A stretch of DNA of 64,000 nucleotides, from contig NZ_CP073586.1 of assembly GCF_022267555.1 (NCBI RefSeq), positions 3,204,501 through 3,268,500 on the forward strand, given 5' to 3'. The notes beneath the pieces are model-generated. The model saw only the letters and a list, made by a program, of their open reading frames with translations, had not been told where the DNA came from and did not search any database. The position numbers and the translations under genes were made by a program. Below, one piece after another: positions 18,301 to 26,788 of this stretch; within the stretch, counting starts at the first letter, position 1; each line of letters starts with the position of its first letter. This stretch comes from Proteiniphilum propionicum (GTDB lineage: Bacteria > Bacteroidota > Bacteroidia > Bacteroidales > Dysgonomonadaceae).

Positions 18301-19560
18301 TTACCTCCATCCAAAAACCACTGGAAAGAGGAACGTCACCAAAAGCGTCCATGCGGCATATAACGGCAGGTACTTAGCGATGGTATGTTCAACAATCTTC
18401 ATCCTCTTTCCTTTTCTTACGACCATGAAAAGATCGACCGCAATCAGCACAAGATGTACAAATATCAGAAGATTGGAGCCGAGCACTGCAGTCCGGTTGG
18501 GTGTAAATCCAAACTCTCCCACTCGGTAGAGGATGGCAGAAAGCGCCACCAGATCAACCGCCAGTGCCAGGAGAGATAACACAAAGAGTATCCATTCATT
18601 AAAACGTTGTTTTTCACGGGTCGATATGCCTGCAACTGAAAAAACAACAATTGCCATGACTCCCAGAAGCATCAGATTAAATACAAGTAGAAAATCTCTA
18701 TCGTTGTAGGGATCTTTTCCTGTCACGATAATAAATATCAAATAGACTAACAGCGTGACCAACACCAGTGGACTGAAAATTTGGGCAATAATCGGTGCAA
18801 GTTTATCGGTGATTGCCGGGAAGTTCCTGATAATATAAGTGGCTACAATGGGTGATGCAACCAATCCAATGATTGCGATATTTTCCATATAGAAGTTTTC
18901 GATATGCACGCCGATCGCAGAAAACAAACCAATGGTCACCGCAGTGAGAGCCCCTCCCCCAATCAGAATCAGGAGAGTCAGGATAATCAGGTCTCCGTTG
19001 TATTTGAGGTAATCTATTCTTTTCGACCGCTCTTTCAGATCAAAATCGATAAAGATCACGCCATAGAGGCACCATAAGAACAGAGGCAGATGTATGTAAG
19101 TCAAGATAATTGAATCGCTTCCCTCACCTGCCGGGAGCAGGTTGACGTACAAAGCCGCTAACACATATACCCACAGCGTTATAATTAAATTTCCTGGGTT
19201 GAGACGGCTGTTTGTGAGAAAAATATAGGTCGATAATCCCAGAAAAACAATGATTCCGGTATTCTTCATGTAGAAGGCGTATTTCTCCGGATCAAAACTG
19301 GCCAGTTGAGGAATCTTGATCAAAAGGCCTGCCATCACACAGGAGATGATCAGAAAAAGGAGATCGCGCTTCAGTACCTTTCGGCCGGGGTCAGCCTGAT
19401 GATCGAACTCCAGCCTGGCTTTCCAATAATCGGCCATTGGAAGGGCGGCAATATCGGGATAAAGGGCAAAGAATGATTGCTCAAAACGCTTTTTATCGGA
19501 CCGGTAGAGTTTTTCCAGTTCACCGGGATAATTCAGATTTTCTCTTATTGCTGTTTCCAT
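18301..19560 (-). CDS. DUF4153-like multi-pass membrane protein
   Basis: 419 residues: a soluble N-terminal segment of about 80 residues (METAIRENLNYPGELEKLYRSDKK...) followed by about eleven hydrophobic helices. Similar in build to Bacteroidetes DUF4153 proteins, whose biochemical role is not established. Third gene of a probable operon with a membrane protein and a winged-helix regulator (19928 and 19625), 64 bp after the latter. Confidence 0.7.
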   Translation of the reverse strand: METAIRENLNYPGELEKLYRSDKKRFEQSFFALYPDIAALPMADYWKARLEFDHQADPGRKVLKRDLLFLIISCVMAGLLIKIPQLASFDPEKYAFYMKNTGIIVFLGLSTYIFLTNSRLNPGNLIITLWVYVLAALYVNLLPAGEGSDSIILTYIHLPLFLWCLYGVIFIDFDLKERSKRIDYLKYNGDLIILTLLILIGGGALTAVTIGLFSAIGVHIENFYMENIAIIGLVASPIVATYIIRNFPAITDKLAPIIAQIFSPLVLVTLLVYLIFIIVTGKDPYNDRDFLLVFNLMLLGVMAIVVFSVAGISTREKQRFNEWILFVLSLLALAVDLVALSAILYRVGEFGFTPNRTAVLGSNLLIFVHLVLIAVDLFMVVRKGKRMKIVEHTIAKYLPLYAAWTLLVTFLFPVVFGWR

Positions 19561-19624
19561 ACCGTAAAATATAATGTTTTTAATTTGCTGACTGTTTGTT
19601 AAGACTCTGACCGTTGACAGTTTT

Positions 19625-19924
19625 CTATCTTTTCTCCTGAAGCAGCTTCTCTATCGCGCCGATATGCTTCCTGAATGCCTTTTTTCCTTTGGTCGTGGCA
19701 GCGTAGGAAGTGTTTGGTTTACGCTCCAGGAATGATTTGCTGAAGGAGACATATTCGCTTTTTTCCAGTGACTTGAGATGACTCGCCAGATTACCGTCGG
19801 TGACTCCAAGCAGATCCTTCAGTGTATTAAAGTCCAGCTGATCATTCACCATCAGTGCCGACATGATACACAACCGGGTTCTGTTTTCGAATGCCTTGTC
19901 CAGATCTTTTAGAAACTCCTTCAC
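19625..19924 (-). CDS. Winged-helix transcriptional regulator (HTH_34 type)
   Basis: 99-residue single-domain DNA-binding protein. RTRLCIMSALMVNDQLDFNTLKDLLGVTDGNLASHLKSLEKSEYVSF is a MarR/ArsR-like winged helix with the recognition helix in TDGNLASHLKSLE, then a basic wing with a TTKGKKAFRKHI C-terminus, as in the PF13601 group. The start is GTG at 19924, 3 nt after the stop of the upstream membrane protein gene, implying coupled translation. Probably regulates its own three-gene operon. Confidence 0.85.
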   Translation of the reverse strand: MKEFLKDLDKAFENRTRLCIMSALMVNDQLDFNTLKDLLGVTDGNLASHLKSLEKSEYVSFSKSFLERKPNTSYAATTKGKKAFRKHIGAIEKLLQEKR

Positions 19925-19927
19925 CGC

Positions 19928-20539
19928 TTATCCTTTCCGCTGAATCAGCACACCGTAAATCATCTGTATCACGCCAAAGCCCAACATCCACAGGTAAAGG
20001 CTCTGTCCGATAAAGAGGAACGCCGTAAGACCCAGTACAATCTCTGCAATTCCCAGATACCGGATATGACTAAACGTGTAATGGCTGCCATTTACCAGTG
20101 CCAGACCGTAAAAGATCAATGTCAATCCGGGAAGAAAACCCACATATCCTTTGAATAGAAGTATCAGACAAAGAATACCACCGGTTGTCAAAGGAATCAG
20201 CAAATTTATCAGGAGTCGCTTTGCCTGATTATCCCATACACGCTGGTTTTCCTTTCTGCTCTTTCTACCAGTAAACCAGACGGCACTGACAATCGATAAC
20301 AACAACGTGCCTAACGCAATCAGCAGCAAACTGGCTGGATTTTTCAGGTCGGGCCACACCGCTCCATATATCAGGTAATCGTGATGCCTGAAAACCATTT
20401 GATGGGCCAGCAAGGCTCCAGCCAGGGCGATCAATCCTGTCGATACACCCGAAAGGCCACTGAGGGAGATGAACCGGGCACTACGATTCATGATCTTTCG
20501 AATCTCACTCAGATCGTTTGCATATTTTTCTTTTTCCAT
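19928..20539 (-). CDS. Hypothetical membrane protein
   Basis: About 203 residues from MEKEKYANDLSEIRKIMNRS (start at 20539; the open frame begins 21 codons earlier but a promoter-like box lies in that segment). The N-terminal 25 residues are charged and are followed by six hydrophobic helices, with a basic loop (GRKSRKENQRVWDNQAKR) in the middle. Family not recognised. First gene of the operon with the HTH regulator and the DUF4153-like protein, so it may be the regulated or sensing partner. Confidence 0.7.
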   Translation of the reverse strand: MEKEKYANDLSEIRKIMNRSARFISLSGLSGVSTGLIALAGALLAHQMVFRHHDYLIYGAVWPDLKNPASLLLIALGTLLLSIVSAVWFTGRKSRKENQRVWDNQAKRLLINLLIPLTTGGILCLILLFKGYVGFLPGLTLIFYGLALVNGSHYTFSHIRYLGIAEIVLGLTAFLFIGQSLYLWMLGFGVIQMIYGVLIQRKG

Positions 20540-20558
20540 TTGAAAGTACTTTGTTCTG

Positions 20559-20566
20559 CAAAGTAA
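20559..20566 (-). promoter_or_regulatory. Candidate -7 box of the 20539-18301 operon (TTACTTTG)
   Basis: On the minus strand TTACTTTG differs from TAnnTTTG at one position and lies 20 bp ahead of the ATG at 20539, giving a very short leader. A TTG is present about 21 bp upstream. Confidence 0.4.
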
Positions 20567-20717
20567 CATCAAAAAAAAAATAACTTGCAACTCTTTGTCC
20601 AAAAATATTCAATCTCTTCGGGGTTTATAGTGATTTGATATGGGGTTGTGGATAAGGAAGTGCCTAAATTCAATATAGAAGTGCAACAAACTCGACATTC
20701 CTATTCTTCTATATTCA

Positions 20718-20773
20718 ATTGTTTTTTTCAAATCCCCTTTCAAAAACACTCAAGGGGTTTTGAAAAAAACAAT
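20718..20773. terminator. 22-bp-arm hairpin inside the left end of the IS30 element
   Basis: Arms 20718-20739 and 20752-20773 are inverse complements with a single mismatch, around a 12-nt loop. The core is CCCCTT/AAGGGG with long A/T outer arms, which makes a bidirectional terminator-like structure. It stands between the IS end and the transposase start (20839) and would block read-through from outside into the transposase. Confidence 0.75.
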
Positions 20774-20838
20774 CAAGAGTCAAACAGCAACATAAATAAA
20801 ACAAAAAGGAGACCGAAGTCTCCCTAAAATTAACTATT

Positions 20839-21798
20839 ATGTTGCTTATGAAAAAATACAAACAGTTAACTTCAGAACAAAGATACGCTATTTATTTAGG
20901 CTTACAAAACGGAGTGAGCAAAGCTAAAATTGCAGAGTCGATACAGGTTGATCCCTCTACTGTTTACAGGGAAATAAACCGCAATATAAACAAAAGAGGA
21001 GGCTATTCATGGCGTTTGGCACAAGAGATGGCAGATGAGCGCGAAGAGCGTTTACCGGGCAACAGATCAATACCTGAGTGGATAAAACAGAAGATAATTC
21101 GTTTGATTCGCAAAGAGTGGTCGCCCAAGCAAATCAGTGGATATCTTATGAAATTTGAGCAAATATCCATCTCACACGAAACCATTTATAAATGGATAAG
21201 AGAAGATAAAAAAGCAGGAGGAGACCTTTGCAAACACTGCCGCCACAAACTCAAATACCGTAAAAGACCCGTAGGGTCAGCCAAAAATATTCCTAACCGA
21301 AAAAGCATCAGGGAAAGACCCCAAGAAGCAGACGGAAGTAGATTTGGAGATTATGAAATGGATACGATAATAGGAGACTCACAAAAAGATGTAATGCTGA
21401 CAATAACAGAAAGAAAAACCAACTTTATAATGATGAAAAAACTGCCTATGGAAAAAGACTCGAAAAAAGTTTCCAAGGAAGTAATTGCCATGCTGCTGCC
21501 CTATAAAGACAAGTTGAAAACAATAACAACCGATAACGGATCCGAATTTGCAGCTCACCAGGAAATAACAAAAAAATTAAAAGTGCCGGCCTATTTTACA
21601 GACCCATATTCATCGTGGCAAAAGGGAGCGGTGGAAAATGCCAATAAACTAATCCGGCAATACATACCAAAAGGGGCTGCATTCAGCAACTATTCAGCTA
21701 AGGAAATCAAAGATATACAGCATAAATTAAACAGAAGACCAAGAGAAAAATTAGACTTCAATTCTCCAAAAGTTGAGTTTTATAAAAAATTTGATTAA
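20839..21798 (+). CDS. IS30-family transposase
   Basis: 319 residues, apparently intact. N-terminal HTH_38 domain (LTSEQRYAIYLGLQNGVSKAKIAE, then PSTVYREINRN), then a DDE integrase core with visible acidic residues: Asp in YEMDTIIGD, Asp in ITTDNGSEF, Glu in KGAVENANKLIRQ. The C-terminus (LNRRPREKLDFNSPKVEF) is diagnostic for the family. The frame starts ATG at 20839; a second Met three codons later is an alternative. No frameshift or stop, so the element may still be active. Confidence 0.93.
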   Translation: MLLMKKYKQLTSEQRYAIYLGLQNGVSKAKIAESIQVDPSTVYREINRNINKRGGYSWRLAQEMADEREERLPGNRSIPEWIKQKIIRLIRKEWSPKQISGYLMKFEQISISHETIYKWIREDKKAGGDLCKHCRHKLKYRKRPVGSAKNIPNRKSIRERPQEADGSRFGDYEMDTIIGDSQKDVMLTITERKTNFIMMKKLPMEKDSKKVSKEVIAMLLPYKDKLKTITTDNGSEFAAHQEITKKLKVPAYFTDPYSSWQKGAVENANKLIRQYIPKGAAFSNYSAKEIKDIQHKLNRRPREKLDFNSPKVEFYKKFD

Positions 21799-21896
21799 TA
21801 TTGCACTTGCTGATTGACTCTATAGTGTGTTAATTACGAAAAGAGGTACTTCTAATCACGCAAATTATCCAATTTTTGTAAATAAATAAAAGTGTA

Positions 21897-23504
21897 TTGT
21901 TTACTGTGAAATATCCCCTGCTGGCCATATTGATCTTTTTTCTTCCTAGCTCCTTATTTAGCTTAGAAAATAAATCCGATTCATTACTTAAGGAGTTGGA
22001 TAAGATCATATTGAAACGTTCTGACTTTTTGGAGATGAAAGAAGCCGGAATTTTAGCACTTAAACAAAAAAAGCTACAACTCAGAGAACCGGCAGATATC
22101 GTTGATATTAACTGGGAGATCATCAATCAGTACAATAGTTTCATTTGCGACTCTGCTGAATTTTATATCAAAGAGAATCTGAATATTGGCAAACAATTAG
22201 ATAAAGAAGAGATTATTACCGAATCCCTACTACAGCTTTCATATGTCTATTCACTCTCGGGCCTTTTTTTTCAAGCAGCGGAAATTTTCGAGTCAATGGA
22301 GTATGAACATCTTCCCAATCATTACAAAGCATGGTATTGTTGGAATTATATCCGGTACTTTGAGAATCTGATTGTCTATATCGATGATTCGAGATATTCT
22401 TATCCCTATGAGGTAAAGAAGGAAAAATGGAGAGACAGGGTGATGAATCTCCTAAGTGACCAATCGGAAGAGTATAGAAAAGAACTTACCCATAAGTTAC
22501 AATTGTCCGGTCAGTTTCCTGCAGCAGAGGAAATATTGTATTCAATTTTCTGGCACCAGCAACCCCACACACACCAATATGCCATGGCGGCCATGAATCT
22601 GGCAAAACATTACGCAAAGACCAATGAAACAGAAAAAGAAACCTACTATTTAATTATAGCGGCTATTTCAGACATAGAGCTGGCTGTGAAAGAGAATGAA
22701 GCGCTATTGTCTCTTGCTGTAAAACTATACCATAAAGGAGATGTGGACAGAGCATATAATTACATCAGGGTGGCCCTGGATGATGCCCTTTTCTACAATG
22801 CACGGTTTAAGAATTCGGTCATAGCACGCATACAACCCATTATTGAGGATACTTATTTACAGAAGATACATTCTCAACAAAAGAATTTAACACTATATTC
22901 AATCGCTACAAGCCTTTTTGTGATTTTTCTCATTATCACCTTATCCTATCTGTATATTCAGATTAAAGCAGTTTCGAGAGCAAAAAAAGAGCTCAGGGTG
23001 ATGAACGATGACCTTATTCAACTGAATAGAAAGTTGGATGAAGCTAATATCGTGAAAGAACACTACATTGGATACTTTATGAATCAATGTTCCGTATATA
23101 TCAACAAGCTTCACAAATATCGAAAAAATGTAAATCTGAACATCAAGACTGGTCAAATGGGAAATTTACACAAGTTCTCCGCTGATGAAATGGAGTATGA
23201 TATCAACGAACTGCACACGAATTTCGACAAAACCTTTTTGTCGCTCTATCCTAATTTTGTAACAGAATTCAACTCTTTACTCAGATCCAATGAACAGTAT
23301 AATCTCGATCGGGATGAATTAAACAATGAACTTCGCATATTTGCCCTCATAAAGTTGGGGATTATTGACGTAAAACAGATTGCCGAATTTCTGCACTATT
23401 CCGTACAGACGGTATACAATTATAAAAGTAAAGTAAAGGCAAAAGCATTGGTAGAAAGCGATCTATTCGAAGAAGAGGTAATTAAAATCGGAATCATCAA
23501 GTAA
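21897..23504 (+). CDS. DUF6377-type membrane-bound transcriptional regulator of the PUL
   Basis: 535 residues in the layout seen in Bacteroidetes DUF6377 regulators: signal peptide (about 1-20), helical TPR-like sensor region (about 30-320), one transmembrane helix (LYSIATSLFVIFLIITLSYLY, about 330-352), coiled coil (about 355-390) and a C-terminal helix-turn-helix (IAEFLHYSVQTVYNYKSKVK). Such proteins sit beside sus-like loci and are thought to sense the glycan in the periplasm and act on DNA. No ATG is available: an in-frame stop at 21879 limits the start to TTG 21897 or GTG 21906. The IS30 element ends about 90 bp upstream and may have altered its promoter. Convergent with the GH2 gene. 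Confidence 0.8.
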   Translation: MFTVKYPLLAILIFFLPSSLFSLENKSDSLLKELDKIILKRSDFLEMKEAGILALKQKKLQLREPADIVDINWEIINQYNSFICDSAEFYIKENLNIGKQLDKEEIITESLLQLSYVYSLSGLFFQAAEIFESMEYEHLPNHYKAWYCWNYIRYFENLIVYIDDSRYSYPYEVKKEKWRDRVMNLLSDQSEEYRKELTHKLQLSGQFPAAEEILYSIFWHQQPHTHQYAMAAMNLAKHYAKTNETEKETYYLIIAAISDIELAVKENEALLSLAVKLYHKGDVDRAYNYIRVALDDALFYNARFKNSVIARIQPIIEDTYLQKIHSQQKNLTLYSIATSLFVIFLIITLSYLYIQIKAVSRAKKELRVMNDDLIQLNRKLDEANIVKEHYIGYFMNQCSVYINKLHKYRKNVNLNIKTGQMGNLHKFSADEMEYDINELHTNFDKTFLSLYPNFVTEFNSLLRSNEQYNLDRDELNNELRIFALIKLGIIDVKQIAEFLHYSVQTVYNYKSKVKAKALVESDLFEEEVIKIGIIK

Positions 23505-23597
23505 GTAGTACACATTCGTGATAATCCTACAACTTATGCTTCCGATTTTAATTTGTCTTTCTAAAGCTTGGTGAAGACCTGATATCAACAAGCATTG

Positions 23598-26500
23598 TTA
23601 TTTATAACCCAGCGATAACACTTTTTTTTCCTTTTGATTATACTGTTTATGAAGAAGGGTAATTCCGTTTTTACAAAGTTCGGTATCGGCTTCAATGGTT
23701 ATCAGTTTCATTTCACCCGGCATCAAGGTGATGTAATTCTCATTCATGATTACAGGCAAAATTCGCTCCCCGGTTATGCTATCCACCAATCTCAGCCGGT
23801 TACCGAAAGCAACAGTAGGGGAATTGTTTTTCACTTGTAGATAGATCATCTCCGTATCCTCACTCTTATTGTAGCGATGCTCCGCAACACGGACAGATAA
23901 ATTTGCTTCTGGCAGCTCATCGAGATCCCTATAGTCCAATTCATTGACTCCATTTCTCCAATAGAAATTCTCAGATATCAGCCTGCCTGCTGCATCATTC
24001 AACTCAAGACGCACAAAATGCAAAGGAGTCAGGTCATCCAACTGTTTGTTTTCTCCATACACCTCGAACTCATAGATGGAATATCCAAATTCTGTTCCGC
24101 GTTTCAGTCCATTCATCCGTATATAACGTGCTTTAACCGGCTTGAAGATAATTTCATCGGTATTGCCACTGCCGTCTCTTATCTCTGCGACTGTTTTCCA
24201 TTTCTCAGCATCATTTGAAACCTGAATTTCATATTGTTTAGCGTAAGCATCTTCCCATTTCAGTTCCACTTTCTGCACTTTCTTCATTTCTCCGAGATCT
24301 ACCTGAATCCATTCAAAATCGCTATAATCACTCTCCCAGCGGCTTCCTGCGCACCCGTCGGCCGCAAGCCCAGCTGAACCGATGGTCGTTTCAGAAGACG
24401 CCTTAATTTTTTTTCCTCGCGCAAGGTTGGATGGATTGAAGTTCAATGTAAAAGCCTCTTGGAAATTGGCAGAAGGGACATTCAAAACCACTGAATCTCC
24501 ATAAAGTGGCATCTCTTCACCTTGTAGGGTAAAGATGCGGGCTGTGGCAGTAACATTCTCTAAATTAGCTGAAGATGAATTGATTACTTTCACGCTATTG
24601 CTGGAAGCGTTCCATTGTATATGAAACGGTTCGCACGCTTTTTTGGCACCCCAGTAAGCTCCCGAAGCGTCATGGTAATAATCATAAGTCTGCCATACAA
24701 AGGATGGGTATGCCGACTGGCTCATCCAAATCAGTATCCCGGTGGCATCATTCCACATTTTATCATTCCAGGCTTCATACATTCCTTTCATCACCTCGAT
24801 ATTCAGGAACTGCGCTTTTTCACAAAAGGCTTCCAGGTTGTCCGATTCACCAAACTGCTCATTCACTGCTTTCTTGTAGTTGATAGGGTTGGCATTGGAA
24901 GCCGATTTTCCAAAAAAATGACAGTCCCATACATTCTCCTCATCCTCTTCCAGTTGCTTGTCGGTTGGCAATGGCCAGAGCTGGTCTTCCGGGATAAACC
25001 GCCTTACACTCTCGTAGACGGGAAATGTAGCTGTGCCTATCTCGGATCGCAAACCATAGCCCCGATCCGAACCGTATGGATAGGGGGGATTGTTCCAGGC
25101 CAGATTGCTTCCTGAATTTTCGAAATGGCGCTTGGGAGGCTGATTACCCCACCATCCGCTACCCGACAGGCCATCCTGGTTGGAAGAAGACTTATACATC
25201 CTGTCGTTATGATCTTCCGAACCTATAATTCCTCTGAGGTAATTATCCAGTTCCGGTGCTGGATGTGTTTCATTGGCACCACACCACAGGGCAATGGAGG
25301 GGTGATTTCTAAGACGCTTCACTTTGTCCAGAGCGTTCAGCTTAAAATGTTCCGCATTCTCTACTTCGTTATAGGCTACATAGAGCCAGAAGTCGTCCCA
25401 GACCATGATCCCATACTTATCACAATATTCATAAAACTGGTCATCGGTTACACAGCCCGTCCACAAACGGATCATGTTATAGTTCATATCCTTGTGCATC
25501 CGGATCTTCTGTTCATACTCTTTGACATTTGTTCGGAGCAAATATTCACTCATACCCCAATTACCTCCTTTCAGAAAGAGCTTCTGTCCGTTGATGTAAA
25601 AAGTCATTACAGGCCATCCGGCGGCATTCTGTTCAAATCGATAATCATATTTCCGAATGCCAAAAGTAATCTTACGCGTATCGGTCACCACGCCCTCCAC
25701 TTTGCAGGTAACATGACAGTTGTATAGATTAGGCTCTCCATAACCATTCGGCCACCATAGGGCAGGATTCTTCACAATCAGCTCTTCAAATTGCTTTCGA
25801 TTAAGATACACCATTCCTGCTTCTCCAGCTTGCAGACCAATATTTTTAGAAACCGAAATGTTACCAGGCTGAACCGTGATGGTTACGGTCACATCTTTCT
25901 TCATATTCGAACAGTTCTTCAAAGCGGTCTGAAAAGAAAGATCGGCTATCTCGTTGGACTCGAGTTCCGACCTGATCCAGGGATCCTCCATCACGACATC
26001 CCCTGTTACTTCAAGGTATACATTCCCGGTAATGCCATGCAATCTTCCAGGTACATAGGGCATCCAATCCCATCCCGCAGCGGACAGATAGGTGGGGCTG
26101 GCGGTTATACCGAATCCATCCTTTGCGTCACGGGTCTTTTTCTGATTGGCGTCATAGATTAAAACTGCGATTGCGTTTTTTCCTGTTTTGCTGATCAAAT
26201 CTGTTACATCAAACTTTGAACGGAGCATGTGCCCGCTCACATCTTTAATGGACAACTCTGTACCGGAAATTTTCACACCGTTAAAATAAAAATCTGCATA
26301 CCGGTTAATATTATCAAAATGAAGCCAGACACGCTCTCCTTCTTTAGGGTACGGCGGCAGGGCAAACTCGGTTCTGTACCAGAATGGACGGTTGTAAAAA
26401 GTTTCATCTACTCGATAGATGTTGTCTCCATAATTTGGGTCCTTTTCCAGTCCGGCTTCCACATAGGCAGTAAAAACAACTCCCGGTACTACCCCTTTCA

Positions 26501-26690
26501 CCTCATTTTTAGCAACGTATCCGGCCTCAGAAATTTCGTATCCGGATACTTCAACTTCTGCCTGCGGCATTAATTTCCAAGTGATGTCGGGATTGGAACT
26601 GTTTAAGGAAACTCTCTTGTTCTGTGCAGGGGAATAAGTAAACAAGCACAACAGTGACATCATCACCATGCCAAATTTCAATCTATTCAT
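23598..26690 (-). CDS. Glycoside hydrolase family 2 enzyme with discoidin (F5/8 type C) domain
   Basis: 1030-residue secreted protein, signal peptide ending about YSPAQ (residue 23). GH2 sandwich, Ig-like and TIM-barrel domains follow. The catalytic acid/base is in WCGANETHP (about residue 475) and the likely nucleophile Glu in LRSEIGTA (about 565). Near 810-920 there is a F5/8C carbohydrate-binding domain (SSETTIGSAGLAADGCAGSRWESDYSDFEWIQVDLG is its typical layout). The barrel resembles exo-beta-D-glucosaminidase and beta-mannosidase members; the substrate cannot be fixed here. In a mannan or N-glycan context a beta-mannosidase or beta-N-acyl/glucosaminidase role is plausible. Last gene of the PUL run. 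Confidence 0.88.
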   Translation of the reverse strand: MNRLKFGMVMMSLLCLFTYSPAQNKRVSLNSSNPDITWKLMPQAEVEVSGYEISEAGYVAKNEVKGVVPGVVFTAYVEAGLEKDPNYGDNIYRVDETFYNRPFWYRTEFALPPYPKEGERVWLHFDNINRYADFYFNGVKISGTELSIKDVSGHMLRSKFDVTDLISKTGKNAIAVLIYDANQKKTRDAKDGFGITASPTYLSAAGWDWMPYVPGRLHGITGNVYLEVTGDVVMEDPWIRSELESNEIADLSFQTALKNCSNMKKDVTVTITVQPGNISVSKNIGLQAGEAGMVYLNRKQFEELIVKNPALWWPNGYGEPNLYNCHVTCKVEGVVTDTRKITFGIRKYDYRFEQNAAGWPVMTFYINGQKLFLKGGNWGMSEYLLRTNVKEYEQKIRMHKDMNYNMIRLWTGCVTDDQFYEYCDKYGIMVWDDFWLYVAYNEVENAEHFKLNALDKVKRLRNHPSIALWCGANETHPAPELDNYLRGIIGSEDHNDRMYKSSSNQDGLSGSGWWGNQPPKRHFENSGSNLAWNNPPYPYGSDRGYGLRSEIGTATFPVYESVRRFIPEDQLWPLPTDKQLEEDEENVWDCHFFGKSASNANPINYKKAVNEQFGESDNLEAFCEKAQFLNIEVMKGMYEAWNDKMWNDATGILIWMSQSAYPSFVWQTYDYYHDASGAYWGAKKACEPFHIQWNASSNSVKVINSSSANLENVTATARIFTLQGEEMPLYGDSVVLNVPSANFQEAFTLNFNPSNLARGKKIKASSETTIGSAGLAADGCAGSRWESDYSDFEWIQVDLGEMKKVQKVELKWEDAYAKQYEIQVSNDAEKWKTVAEIRDGSGNTDEIIFKPVKARYIRMNGLKRGTEFGYSIYEFEVYGENKQLDDLTPLHFVRLELNDAAGRLISENFYWRNGVNELDYRDLDELPEANLSVRVAEHRYNKSEDTEMIYLQVKNNSPTVAFGNRLRLVDSITGERILPVIMNENYITLMPGEMKLITIEADTELCKNGITLLHKQYNQKEKKVLSLGYK

Positions 26691-26788
26691 ATCAAATTAA
26701 GTAAAAAAAATGTTTCTTCAGGGCTCATGAACACTGAAGCATAAAACCTACATTATTGTGGACTGGAGAAGGTGGCGGAATCAGCGAG

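Larger units (their letters stand above)
20679..21808 (+). mobile_element. IS30-family insertion sequence, about 1.13 kb
   Basis: Contains a complete IS30-type transposase. AAGTGCAA (20679-20686) and TTGCACTT (21801-21808) form the best candidate inverted ends; the match is only 8 bp and no target duplication is clear, so exact boundaries are uncertain. A strong hairpin lies between the left end and the transposase. The element sits just upstream of the PUL regulator gene at 21897, in the same orientation. Confidence 0.7.
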
